From: Eucalyptus grandis
Lineage: Eukaryota > Streptophyta > Magnoliopsida > Myrtales > Myrtaceae
Length of the DNA stretch: 64,000 nt
Direction: 5' to 3'
Assembly (NCBI RefSeq): GCF_016545825.1
Contig: NC_052618.1
Coordinates: 2,606,461-2,670,460, forward strand
Below the pieces are notes generated by a model. The model did no database searches and was not told the origin of the DNA. It saw only the letters and a list, made by a program, of their open reading frames with translations. Shown in pieces: positions 47,637 to 59,317 of the stretch (position 1 is its first letter; the number at the start of each line of letters is the position of its first letter). The position numbers were made by a program, and so were the translations under genes.

Positions 47637-47648
47637 AGTATAAGAAGG
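47637..47648 (+). promoter_or_regulatory. TATA-box-like motif in repeat 2 arm
   Basis: TATAAGAAGG followed within about 100-160 bp by a CT-rich leader-like stretch, as in LTR or gene promoters. The mirrored motif is at about 53799-53808. Activity is not shown. Confidence 0.3.
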
Positions 47649-47709
47649 GGTACCCTCCCCCTCATTATATCTATCCAATCATTTCATAATCAAAATTCCA
47701 TTCCCTTTG

Positions 47710-47735
47710 TTTTTTTTTTTTTTTTGGTAAGATTT
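47710..47735 (-). mobile_element. 26-nt poly-A retroposed scrap with 14-bp TSD
   Basis: On the minus strand this is AATCTTACC plus a 17-nt A tail, between two copies of TTCCATTCCCTTTG (47696-47709 and 47736-47749). The opposite arm has that 14-mer once (53736-53749, reverse), so it preserves the empty site. Interpreted as an extremely 5'-truncated LINE or SINE insertion. Confidence 0.75.
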
Positions 47736-48685
47736 TCCATTCCCTTTGTTTAGAGCTTCTCTTTCTAAAAATTCTCTCTCTAAGATCCCATGATCTCGAT
47801 TCTAAATAATCAACTACGACATATGCCTTTCGTATTTCGTTTTCCTCTATCCTTTCTTTCATCATTTTATATACTATGCTTAAAAGCCATTTTGAAGGAT
47901 AATCATGTGAGTTTATCTTCTGAAAGTTAATTACATGAATATATGTGCTTAGTATGTGAACTATATTACACGATAGTGACAATGTGCTTAATTGTACAAT
48001 CTAGATTTTCTTCTTCTTTTTCGACTCGGAAATTTAAAGGTGTCTATTGAGATAAAATCCGCCAAAATACACTACTCACTAGCAAATATATGTTCAAAAG
48101 AAAACTCTTACATTACCCACTTTGCCCTTTTTGTCGCCAAGCCTCGGAGACCAACTGTTTATGCGACTGGACAAAGGATCCAAGACTTAACATTAGGGTA
48201 TCTCCAACAAGTATAGCCAGAATTGAAACTAGGCCACAGACATACCTACGCGGGAGATGGTCGCCGCAGTACTCTGGCTGGTGTGGAAGGCGCAAAATTG
48301 CTTTGTGTTCTAGTCGCGGAGACATAAACCATGCACAATCATTTACGATGCAGTCGCCCTGAACAACTCCTTTGTAAGGTGGCACCATCCTTGACGAATT
48401 CGAACAACGGCAGAAGCTCGGTACCTTGGCAATGAAACTAGCAGAGAAGGGTGCTCTACAATTTAATGTTGTTCTTTGTTGTCGGGTTATGCCGCGACGA
48501 CTCCTACTTGCTAGTTACTGGATTTTCCATGGAGGAGTGAGTCTTGTTCGCCTATGCTATATCTGCAATTTAATGTCGTGCTTTGTTTGCTCGTGGAGAA
48601 CCGGATTCCAAGTACCTTATTTTTGCTATGTCCGAGTTGAAAGGTTAGCGGTTGAGGACTAAAGGCTTATTGATTATGGACACAA

Positions 48686-48973
48686 TTGAGATCGAATATT
48701 CTAACCTCGGCCGAAATCATGGACAAGATCATTTTCAATGCAAAAAGGAAAGCAGTGGCGATGCTTCTAGAAAAAGGACCAAAGACAACAAATTACCTGT
48801 TAAGCGAAGTAGGCCCGTCATTGATGGAAGCTGTTGGGAAATTGACAAAAAAAGAAAATCCAATTACTAGTCATAATAGATGGTTTGGGGGTGTTGGCTC
48901 ACCCTATAAAATTCAAGGCGAGAGTTGCAAGCTTAGCATCAACGCCGTGCACCTTCTCTTTCACCTCCAATGA
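48686..48973 (+). pseudogene. Unidentified frame shared by both arms (left)
   Basis: The frame with AEIMDKIIFNAKRKAVAML, TTNYLLSE and LMEAVGKLTKKE is preserved in both arms (minus-strand partner 52497-52784). Preservation hints at former coding, but I do not recognise the family, and no flanking frame joins it cleanly. Confidence 0.3.
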
Positions 48974-49081
48974 CCTATCCTCAATTCCAATAGTCAAAGC
49001 ACTCGCTTGGGCCAACTTATTCTCATAATCAAGCTTTATTTGGTTCGGTGATCCAGATCTGGGTCGCCACTCCAAACACCA

Positions 49082-49545
49082 AATTCGCATGGAACATGGA
49101 TGAGGCTGTCTACGTGTAGCTGATGATGAAGTCGACAACAAGGAGTGGCATCTATCGATGGCGGTCATGGTAGTGGTAGCGGTCCTTTGTGCAGTGGCAC
49201 TGCTCGCCGAGTTGCACCCAACTCAAGCGGTGGCCAAATCCACCAAAGCTTACAACTTTTTTAGTGCAATCTCGCTTTGGTGGTGTCATTTTATATGATC
49301 CTGCTTCTCATGACCACCCTTCAGAAAAAGCAGCCTCTCGAATTCAGTGATCTAGCGGTTCATATGATGTGGGCCGCCGTTATCCTAACGGCAGCCACAC
49401 ATATGATTCCCACATTCTTAGTTGACCACCACTACAAAATAAACTAGTCAACTGTGATATTCGGAGTTGCCATTATTAATTGGCTACTAGTATGGGTCTG
49501 TCTGCTCGTCCGGGAGCTTTGGTTGTACCATACATTGTGGCATTG
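49082..49545 (+). pseudogene. Membrane-protein-like frame, broken, left arm
   Basis: Reads RVADDEVDNKEWHLSMAVMV, a hydrophobic segment VVVAVLCAVALLAEL, then after a frame change a second set: FYMILLLMT, VHMMWAAVILTAATHMI and VIFGVAIINWLLVWV. This gives about four membrane spans. A TGA sits where the right arm has CGA (HG*G versus HGRG), and another stop follows HHYKIN. The frame change after FFSAISL is also in the right arm, so the gene was already broken before the inverted duplication. The family is unknown to me. Confidence 0.45.
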
Positions 49546-49631
49546 AAGTGGGACTATTATTTATTATTGTACTGAAATTTTTATTGAATAACAAATAAGC
49601 ACGTGTTTGGGATGCGGCTGAGGTGACGGTA

Positions 49632-51837
49632 CCCTACAGGTTTATTCACTATTGAAGTTATGGGAAGAAGCCTAACTCTTTCGTTGAAGAAACCCTACAG
49701 GTCCACTTGGCTTACTTTTAAGGGGCGATAACGATGCATGAACCTGCATGTTTCTGGGACATGCCCACGAAATGACTAATGTAATCAGGTCCTGCTAGTC
49801 CAAAATTAAGGTCGCATTTGTAGCCTGTTTTCGTTTTTTTCTCTTATAGTATTTGACATTTAACCAGTAGTTATAGCACACATTCGAAGTCGTCACAAAT
49901 TATTATTATTATTAAAATATTAACAGGTAGGCTTGTTAATGAATCTCATGTCTCTTTTGCGCACGTGATTGCCACCTACCCAAATTAGAGGAATTTGCTT
50001 GTTGGCTGAGTTAGAGGTAGATATGGCTCTTTCTTGCAATTGATGTAATCTTTTCTCCATTCACACTAGAGCCAAGTACCTCTAGTGTCATATCTTAGGT
50101 TGAATTAATGCATTTCGGTGATTGATATTAAAAGTTCTATTGACATGATTGTTAATTCCACAATGACAAAAAAGAAATTTGTCCACATAGTTTGATCAGA
50201 TAAGAAATATACTTGGAACGGAAAATTTTATGAATATTTCAATATCTTTATAATAAAGAGAACATAAGTCTATTTATAGGTTTTAGAGATAACTATATAA
50301 GGTAACAAGATATTACGATTTCAATCATAATCAATTAGTGATGTGCGGAATCAAGAGAGATATATATGTACAAAACTGAGAGATTGTAGAATCAAAGGAA
50401 ATAATCTATATATCTCTAACATAGGAAAATATTTTAAAGAAATATCCAAATAATCTCTAACATCCCCAAAAACTTAATGTGCAGAAAATAAGTTAACTTG
50501 AGTTTGGATAAATATTTGAAAACACTTGTGTGGATCACCTAAGCAATTTAGTGTACTGAAGAGAGAACCAACTAATGTTGATATGGTTGTTTATGTGGTT
50601 GTTATGTGTTGTTGGGGTTGTTGTGCAACTAGACCTGTTATGGGAGGGTCGGATTTGGGTTGAGTGAATAGGGCTTGACAAAATATACCCATTTAACTCG
50701 TTTTGACCCAATTTCATGCAATGCAAATCTAGTAATTTATAGTCAACCCAACTTTATATCTAACACACACTCAGCCCGAGCCATATTGTTAAAAACCTTC
50801 ATATTTAACCTAACCTATGAAAAATCATACTTAAACTAAGATAAGAGTGCAGAGTGAGCGAGCGTAAGATCGGGTGAAGGCGAGAAAGAATGAAGAGAGA
50901 GTCATATAGGTGGGTTGAGTTTAAATAAATTGTAAACCTGTTATGACCCATTTAACACCCATACTATGTTTAAACCCATTGACGGGCTATTTACTTGAGC
51001 TATTTACTTATTATAATTAACCCATTTATAATCCGTTTAACACCCATATGGGTGAACAAATGGGTCAATGATCCATTTTGATTGGTCTATGTGCAAGCTA
51101 CATGGCAAGAGGTTGTTATTGTGGCAGATGTTTTCGTTACGACAGAAGGTTGGTTGTCATGACAGGAGTCTATTGTGGCTATTGTGACAAGATATGTGAC
51201 AACATTATAGGCTGACACGGCTATCGGATGAGATAGACAACATTGAGAATTGACTTTAGAGAGGGATATTTGTAGTTTTTAGCCAAAAAGAAGATGACAT
51301 GACATACGAGATTTACATTGGGTTGTGCATGGTTGTGCACTGAGGGTGAACTCAGGAGTGCATCAAGTACGATGTGCACTTGTGTACCTTAGGATTGACT
51401 AGCTTTGATATTAAGATAAATGGTCTAACCAAAAAACTTAAGTCAATAAGTGAAGGGAGATCACATGTATATAAAAAGTATATAAACCATGTTGTCAAAA
51501 GTATGGATGTTTCAACACTCTTTAAAGGTGCAAGTTGAATTAAGAGTGGCACATGAAATTTAATTAACGAGGGCAAGGGAAAAATCTAACTTTGATCATG
51601 TTAGAAGTTTCTATCCAAAAATTTCAGCCTCTATGATGTCTAATAATATCACTTGGTTCCCTCTCTTCTTTCTCATCCACCCCAATCAAGTTGTTGTGTT
51701 AAGGAGGATCCCCATATTCAATTCAGCAAGCTAAATATCTATTCAAGCAATACATAACATCATGCGCATTAAATTGAATGTTTATCCTATGGCGCTTCTC
51801 TTAGCAAAATGGCACCCTTATTCATAGGGAGTAACGC
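49632..51837. other. Spacer of inverted repeat 2
   Basis: About 2.2 kb of unique, mostly AT-rich DNA. It includes a hAT-like patch with ACCCATTTAAC/GGGTTGAGT words (about 50627-51090), similar in style to the termini at 5.17 and 31.1 kb but with no definable ends. The minus frame 51352-51576 is not recognised. Confidence 0.5.
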
Positions 51838-51923
51838 TACCGTCACCTCAGCCACATCCCAAACACGTGCTTATTTATTATTTTATTAAAAATTTTAGTA
51901 CAATAATAAATAATAATCCCACT

Positions 51924-52387
51924 TCAACGCCACAATTTATGGAACAACCAAAGCTCCCGGACGAGTAGATAGACCCATACTAGTAGCCAATTAATAATGG
52001 CAACTCCGAATATCACAATTGACCAGTTTATTTTGTAGTGGCGGTCAATTAAGAATGTGGGAATCATATGTGTGGCTGCCGTTATCCTAACGGCGGCCCA
52101 CATCATATGAACCGCTAGATCATTGAATCTGAGAGGCTGCTTTTTCTGAAGGGCGGTCATGAGAAGCAGGACCATATAAAATGACACCACCAAAGCGAGA
52201 CTGCACTAAAAAATCTGTAAGCTTTGGTGGATTTGGCCATCGCTTGAGGTGGGTGTAGCTCGACGAGCAGTGCCACCGCACAGAGGACCATTGCCACTAC
52301 CATGATTGCCATTGATAGCTGCCACTCCTTGTTGTCAACTTCATCATCAGCTACACGTAGATGGCCGCGTCCATGTTCCATGCGCAT
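51924..52387 (-). pseudogene. Membrane-protein-like frame, broken, right arm
   Basis: Better preserved copy: MRMEHGRGHLRVADDEVDNK then SMAIMVVAMVLCAVALLVEL (52157-52387). A frame change follows into FYMVLLLMTALQKKQPLRF, VHMMWAAVRITAATHMIP and IFGVAIINWLLVWVYLLV, stopping at 51924. Roughly four hydrophobic spans. One frame shift is shared with the left arm. No known domain recognised. Confidence 0.5.
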
Positions 52388-52496
52388 TTGGTGTTTGAAG
52401 CGGCGACCCAGATCTAGATCGCCAGACCGAATAAAGCTTGATTTCGAGAAGAAGTTGGCCCAAGTGAATGCTTTGACTATTGGAAATGAGGATAGG

Positions 52497-52784
52497 TCAT
52501 TGGAGGTCTAAGAGAAGGTGCACGGCATTGATGCCAAGCTTGCAACTCTCCCCTTGAATTTTATAGGGCAAGCTAACACCCCTAAACCATCTATAATGAC
52601 CAGTAATTGGTTTTTCTTTTTTTGTCAATTTCCCAACAGCTTCCATCAACGACGGGCCTGCTTCGCTTAACAAGTAATTGGTTGTCTTTGGTCCTTTTTC
52701 TAGAAGCATCGCCACTGCTTTCCTTTTTGCATTGAAAATGATCTTGTCCATGATTTCGGCCGGGGTTAGAATGTTCGATCTCAA
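52497..52784 (-). pseudogene. Unidentified frame shared by both arms (right)
   Basis: 95-aa frame with AEIMDKIIFNAKRKAVAML and TTNYLLSEAGPSLMEAVG, nearly identical to the left-arm version. Function unknown. Confidence 0.3.
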
Positions 52785-54014
52785 TTATGTCCATAATCAA
52801 TAAACCTTTAGTCCTCAGCCAATGACCTTTCAACTCGGACATAGCAAAAACAGGGTACTTGGAATCCGGTTCTCCACGAGCAGATAGAGCACGCCATTAA
52901 ATTGTAGATATAGCATAAGTGAATGGGACTCACTACTCCATGGAAAATCCAATAACTAGTAAGCAGGAGTCGTCGTGGCATAACCCGGCAATAGAGCACG
53001 ACATTAAATTGCAGAGCACCCTTCTCTGCTAGTTTCATTGCCAAGGTACCAAGCTTCTGCCTTTGTTTGAATTCGTCAAGGATGGTGCCACCTTACAAAG
53101 GAGTTGTTCAGGGCGACTGCATTGTAAATGATTGTGCATGGTTTATGTATCCACGACTAGAACACAAAGCAATTTTTCGCCTTCCACACCAGCCAGAGTA
53201 CTGTGGCGACCATCTCCCGCATAGGTATGTCTATGCATTTTCCAGTGTGGCCCAGTTTTAGTTCTGGCTATACTTGTTGGAGATACCCTAATGTTAAGTC
53301 TTGGATCCTTTGTCCAATCGCATAAACAGTTGGTCTCCGAGGCTTGGCGACAAAAAGGGCAAAGTGGGTAATGTAAGATTTTTCTTTTGAACATATATTC
53401 TCTAGTGGGCAGTGTATTTTGGCGGATTTTATCTCAATAGACACCTTTAAATTTCTGAGTCGAAAAAGAAGAAGAAAATCTAGATTGTACAAGGAAGCAC
53501 ATTGTCACTGTCGTGTAATATAATTCACATACTAAGCACATTTATTCATGTAACTAACTTTTAGAAGATAGACTCACATGATTATCCTTCAAAATGGCTT
53601 TTAAGGACAATATATAAAATGATGAAAGAAAGGATAGAAGAAAACGAAATACGAAAGGCATATGTCGCAGTCGATTATTTAGAATCGAGACCATGCAATC
53701 TTAGAGAGAGAATTTTTAGAAAGAGAAGCTCTAAACAAAGGGAATGGAATTTTGATTATAAAATGATTGGATAGATACAATGAGAGGGAGGACACCCCTT
53801 CTTATACTTGAGGCCCTTGGATTACAACGATAGATTGCTCTTCGATGGGACGGACAAGATTGTGCCTTCTAACCTACCACCCATTTATGCCAAGAGAGTT
53901 CTAGATCCTTGGCGCAATCACTGTATCGTTTATCCCTAGGAATGTTCCGGAAGCTCTTGTGGGAACCTTGGGTGATCTTGGGAGGTTTTCCTCCATCTTG
54001 CACGGTCCCTTGAT

Positions 54015-56874
54015 CGAAAAAAATCGACCACGGATCATTTGCATTAAAAATTTCTAAAAGCTATCGAGTAGCCTAGGTCACGCTAAAATTGCGCTATATC
54101 GAAATTAACCGCGAATTTGAATCCGATTTTGGAAATTGAAAGTTCTATCATGTCACAGGACATTTTACAAATGTCGACTCAATCTCTAAATATTTTTCTG
54201 CAACCGAGACTTTTTGAGAAAAAGTCGTCATAGGGCTGTTTTTGACCGGAAAAATCAGAGGACCGTTTTTGGTCTCTAGGATGCAAGTGAGATCAATTAG
54301 CGAGGAAAAATACCGATTTGATTGAGGACTTGACATTGGAATTTTTAGAAGCCCAATTGAATTGATTTAAGAAGCATTTGGGTCCAATTGAAGCAAAATC
54401 ATGTACAAATTCGTATGCCCCCTCACCCATGACTTGTGGATCATCTCAAGAGCTTCTAAAAGGGAAGTGGTGGCTGAAAATTGGCCATGGAATCCAGCTG
54501 GTGGTGGGCTAAGACCAAGGGGACCAAGGTGATGAGGTTGAAGGTTAAGAGGACCCATTAAGCCCAACTTGTCTCCTCCCTCCTTCCTCTCTCTCCCCCA
54601 CCGTCGAGTAGCCTCCTCCTTCCCCTTCTTTTTACTATTTCAAATACCAGAAGCCTAGAAGAGTAAGACTAGTAAGCTAGCACACCACCGGACCACCGCC
54701 GTTCACCGTCGTGTGCCCTCGCGTGCTTGCCCGCTCATCACGCTCAACTACCGCCCCATCCGTGCCGTCTCGCCTAGTCTGCGCTACCAGCCACTCCCCA
54801 GGCCAACTCAGGCCACCATCGGAGTCCTTGCCACCATCGTGAGCCACTGTCTCCACTCGTCCAAGCCACAGCAACCCCACCATGCTGTTTCCAACTCACT
54901 CGGCAATTGGAGTAGCCTTTTTAGCCATTGACTAGCACCGATCAAAACTAAAAATAAGTTGGCCTCTAGACCACTATTTAGCCCGCCTTGGCCCGTTTCC
55001 GGACCTTGGAAGGCAGTCCCCCTTTGGAGTTTAACTAATCCTTGATTAGTAGGTTAATGACACTTAAGGGTTGTTTAGTTTAGACTAAGTATGGATTAGG
55101 TGGATAGTTAGATTATATTAGCAATTTAATTAATTGTTGTTGCATGTTAGGTGGTTAGAGTAGTGTAGTTAGAACCTAGACAAGCTCTAGTATTTAACTT
55201 GAGTGGTCTAGAAATTTTTTGGATCCGTCTCGGCTTTTAATTAGGCTTTACGAGCCTAAGTATGCTTTTTGCTATTTATTGTCATTTATTAATCAATTTC
55301 TGTAATTAATTATTTATTTATTTTTTTTCAGAAATTAAACTGGGATAACCGGTGACCGGAATTTTGTGCTGATGGTAGTGGTGTGATCTGTTTATTTGTT
55401 GGTTGTTATTTTGTGCAAATTGAATGTGTTTGGTGATTGTGGGTAATTATATCAAAAATTCATAGGTTTGGTAATTAATTAAAAAATTACCAGGCGTCGG
55501 TTTACAGCGCCAAAAATCTATTTTAAGACTACTAGAACTGGTGGGATGTTCAAAAGTGAAAATATTGTATTTTAGCTAAGGCTGACTGTGTACTCACACA
55601 CGAGTATTTTTATCGGATATGATAAAAATGGTAAATTGAATAGATGATCGGGATGGTATATTATATCAGCCCGTGGGCGATATGTCAGCTTAGGTTGAGA
55701 GCAGTATACCGATATACTATATCAACCTACGAGCTCTAATATATCAGCTTAGATTGTGAGCAGTATACCTTATCAGCTTAGAGTAAGCAACATTACTATC
55801 AGCTTAGAGTGACATTATTAGTATACTATATCAACCTATGGGCTCTGATATGGCAGCTTAGTAAGGGAGTAGTATACTATGTATCAGCTTAGCGCGAGCT
55901 ATACTATCTATTTATCAGCTTAGAGGGAGTAGTCCTGATATGATCGGACTTATTAGATAGTATTGATTTAGCTGACCGGGAGGAGGTCGTGATGACATGT
56001 AATCGATTGAGTCAATTGATCGATAATTCGATCTGTTTTTGTGAATTGAAGTGATTGGTTGATGTGATTTGCATATCTGTGAGATAGATTGACTTGTAGG
56101 AAGAGACTGAGGTTAAGGTAAGCCCTTCAACCTATGTTTGTGCTTAGGCAGCCCTTGGAGCATATTTTCTTCCTAGTCAAGTTTTAGGGGTAGAACTCGC
56201 TGAGACATCATCTTACCCCGTTGTGGGATAATATTTCAAGTCCTTAGATGGTAGCTCCTGAGTTTTTTGGACGGCCTAAGAAGGTTATGTAATAGACATT
56301 TCATATTTTGTTGCATGGGAGGCCTAGGGGCTGAACCTATGAGCTGATAAAGTCCATAGTTTAGGTTGATGCGGGCTCACCCACAAGGTGCCCCACCGAT
56401 ATCGATCATGGTACCGTCAGCCTCAGGATGGCCAAAGAGAGGGTCCCATCTCGGAATCTAAGATATCTCTGTATGTTCTGGAGGTCGCTTTTGGGAAGGG
56501 TACTGCAGATCCTCCTTAAGGTTTGGTCGTAGACACTGTAGACACGGCTCTTGAAGTACCAGAGTCCCCAGTGCAGTCTACTGAAGGCTCTAGTTGGAGT
56601 GTGGAAGAATGTGAAATCGAGAATATACTTGTTTTTCTTAGACCGGCTTGTATTATATATGACATGACTGATATGTTATGTATATATAAGCGTGATGTTG
56701 GTTTTCAAATTATGGCCCTACTTTCCCATCCCATATTGTTGTTGTCTGTGATTATATATCTGCTTCCACATGTGCATTAAAAAGAATGGGTCAGCGATGC
56801 GTCCTGGGATGTCACTATTAATCGACCGCAGAGGGATGGGCACACGCTAGGAGGATCGAGGCATGACACCCACA
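54015..56874 (+). mobile_element. Long Ty3/gypsy LTR, probably left-truncated
   Basis: Inferred from position: it ends at CATGACACCCACA, followed by a degenerate primer-binding site and a gypsy gag. Non-coding, with internal GC-rich (54660-54900) and AT-rich parts and a repeated TATCAGCTTAG zone. Its start is not visible because inverted repeat 2 ends at 54014, so the true left end is either there or lost. LTRs of 2-3 kb are known in plant chromoviruses. Confidence 0.5.
55660..55935. repeat. TATCAGCTTAG degenerate repeat zone
   Basis: Seven copies of TATCAGCTTAG or a one- or two-base variant, spaced 20-70 bp apart and interleaved with GAGCAGTATAC and ACTATATCAACCTA words. Confidence 0.8.
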
Positions 56875-56880
56875 TTTAAG

Positions 56881-56893
56881 TGGTATTAAAGCC
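56881..56893 (+). other. Degenerate gypsy primer-binding site
   Basis: TGGTATTAAAGCC, two changes from the usual TGGTATCAGAGCC complementary to a methionine tRNA. It lies 6 bp after the presumed LTR end. Confidence 0.65.
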
Positions 56894-57087
56894 AGGTTAG
56901 TGATTAGAGTGATAAGGTGCGATGGTTCATGGGATAGTTAGTAGGAAAGGCCTTTAAATTCATGTTGGTGCATGTCTGTGATAACTTATTGGTAGAATTG
57001 TTTGTTGTGTGGATCGCTCAAATTCTAATTCGGTATGGAATTGGAAAGCAGGTTTCCTTAAGGACCCTGAGTGATTAGGAGCAGATG

Positions 57088-58130
57088 ACTCCTAGGAAGA
57101 GTATGGTCAATCCTGCGGCTCAGGGTAGGACGCCGATGAGGGTCGGTACCCGAGGAGGCCGACGTAGAGCGCCAGCTACGGCTAGCGCAAATAGAGTAGC
57201 ACCGTCTCCAGTTGGTGCTGGGGTAGTAGCTCCTGGTGATCCCATAATGGAAGGGATCATGTAGGTGCTCGAGACTATGAGAGACTTGATAGGGCAACAG
57301 GCCCATAATCAAGCCGCCGTTGCTGCTGTCGCTGAGGCCGCACTTGTTTCCACACCTGTTGCTACACCCGCTGAAGTTCAGCCTGAGAATGTACTGGTAT
57401 TGAGAGAGAGGTCGATTCATAAGCTGGTAGAGCAGTTTTTGAAGCTGAACTCGCTAAGGTTCAATGGCACAGGAGACCCTGAAGCTGCGTCGCTATGGGT
57501 TCAAGATCTAGAGAATGCCTTTGCACTGTTGATGTGCACTGAGGCGGAAAAGGTTGTCCTAGCAGTGTATCAATTGCAGGGTAATGCGAATGCCTGGTGG
57601 AGAGCCACCAGAGGTTTAGTATTTCCAAAGGGCGTGGTCCCGGTGTGGGATGCTTTCCTAAGAGCGTTCAATGATAAGTATTTTTCAAGAAGCACCCGGG
57701 AGCAAAAGATGGAAGAATTTCAATGCCTCCGCCAAGGAGCGATGACTGTTGACCAATATGAGGTCAAGTTCGCGAAGCTTTCTTAGTATGATCTGAGGTT
57801 GATAAAAGATCCAAAGGAAAAAGCTTGAAGGATTAGGAATGGCATTCGTCTTGAGCTAAAGCATTCGTCTGACAGACTATCGACAAGTTTATTGCCGAGC
57901 CCAGCTGTTAGAGAGAAGTTTGAACAAGCAAGTTGCGATCGAGGTTCGGTTCGCTTAGAGAAGGGATCCGATATGGGAAGAAGCCCATGACTAGAGGAAG
58001 GTTTTCTGTTCCGGCCAATAGGAAGGGTGGAAATGGCAAGGCAGGGCCAGGCCAGAGCTTTGCGTGTCGCCTTTGTGGAAGACGACATGGTGCAAACTAG
58101 TGCCCCCAAAGGACGGGCGCTTGTTTTGGT
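57088..58130 (+). pseudogene. Ty3/gypsy gag, interrupted
   Basis: Starts MTPRKSMVNPAAQGR with an arginine/glycine-rich opening. After an in-frame TAG (57262), a long open part gives the retrotransposon gag core: LRFNGTGDPEAASLWVQDLE, LQGNANAWWRATRG, WDAFLRAFNDKYFSRSTREQ and VDQYEVKFAKLS. A second TAG is at 57784 and a TGA follows in EKA*RIRNG. A shifted frame at about 58061-58105 has a nucleic-acid-binding knuckle, CRLCGRRHGAN*C, one residue short of the normal CX2CX4HX4C and containing a stop. No pol follows, and the similarity fades near 58130. Defective. Confidence 0.85.
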
Positions 58131-58650
58131 AATTGTCATAAATTTTACAAAGTAAAACATCCATCCATTTTGCATGTAAAGCATAGCTTTCGTATAAATT
58201 CAATACACTTAAAACGTTTATTATTTCCACAAGCACATACACACATACATGCATTATCAAATGTATTGTAGATGATTTGTTTGGTCAGTACACTGAATAG
58301 CACATATTATATATCTTGCATGGCCTTATTACTTAGTGCACTTCTTTTTGGACAAACACACTTGTAGCAATATAAATCACTAAACCATAACATCCTTCCT
58401 TTCTTCAAAGCACTGTAATTGAACTTAAGAATTTCAAGTTCTAATTTTAGTATTAGGCATAAAAGGTGGCACAGGAAAAGTATAGCCATCAATGTGACCC
58501 ATACAAGTATTGCATACTCAATTATTTGATAGTAGTATTCTTTTTTATGTTTAGTGTGAATACCAATATAGAAATGGCACAAGTCAACATCATGAAGGTT
58601 ATTCCAACTCGCATAGTTGGCATTGCAAACCCTATGAAGATCCGACACCG
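58131..58650. other. Unassigned DNA
   Basis: AT-rich. The short frames at 58307-58648 (minus) and 58466-58780 (plus) overlap and show no known domain. Confidence 0.35.
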
Positions 58651-58863
58651 CTTTAGAGGAAGACCACTTATGAGAAGCATAATGATACTAATCAATGCGA
58701 CGATGTCTTACATGCATCGAAATATTAGTACTCATATGGTTCTTATTTTCCATTACGGACTCGCCCACAAAATGTGCTAAGTGATTTTTATTGTCATCAA
58801 AATCACCTTACCAAATTCCGCTTAGCGGAATCATAATTGCTTAGAATGCTATGATAGCTAATA
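58651..58863. repeat. Small inverted repeat 3, left arm
   Basis: Contains CACTTATGAGAAGCATAATG and CTTAGAATGCTATGATAGCT, both found as complements at 59188-59317. About 80 bp longer than its partner. Confidence 0.85.
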
Positions 58864-59187
58864 ATAACTTGATCCCGGTTGGTGCATTTTGGTGTTATTC
58901 CACTGCAGACTATATTCTTTTTAATTGATAAACGAGTTAACCTAAACATTACAAACTTCAGAGGTTTCACAACACCTGCCCTAACACAAGGCAAAAATAC
59001 GGAAGAGCCTCAAAGATTGCGAATTCTTCTTCTCAAATTTTAGGGAATCGTGACTCATTTAGACGAATAGTCTATGCAAATAACATGGTCACAACCTCAT
59101 CCACCTATAGGAGAGGAAAACAAAAGGGAAAGAAAGAGAAAGTGGCAAAACAGTACACATAAGATGCTTATTGTGGTGGCAATATTG

Positions 59188-59317
59188 TTAGCTATCATAG
59201 CATTCTAAGTAATTATGATCCCGCTTGGCGGATTTTCTTTCAAAGCATGTAACACAATAAGCTTCATTGCATTGAATAGCATCATTATGCTTCTCATAAG
59301 TGATCTTTCTTTAAAGG
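59188..59317. repeat. Small inverted repeat 3, right arm
   Basis: Complement of the two anchor blocks of 58651-58863. The spacer is about 325 bp. No TSD or terminal motif identified. Confidence 0.85.

Larger units (their letters stand above)
47431..49631. repeat. Large inverted repeat 2, left arm
   Basis: Matches the reverse complement of 51838-54014 from ATCAAGGGACCGTGCA (47431, complement to 54014) to GCTGAGGTGACGGTA (49631, complement from 51838). Along it lie a TATA-like TATAAGAAGG at 47639, a CT-rich leader-like stretch, unidentified frames at 48090-48870, and a membrane-protein-like frame near the inner end. A 26-nt retroposed insert at 47710 is private to this arm. Confidence 0.93.
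51838..54014. repeat. Large inverted repeat 2, right arm
   Basis: Inverted partner of 47431-49631, almost equal in length. Its outer end directly adjoins gypsy LTR-like sequence at 54015. It lacks the 26-nt insert of the left arm. Confidence 0.93.

Noticed and set aside
48090..48216. RT zinc-binding (zf-RVT) domain in CPFCRQASETNCLCDW of repeat 2
   Set aside because: Only a CxxC-like cluster matches; the following His/Cys spacing and non-LTR context are missing.
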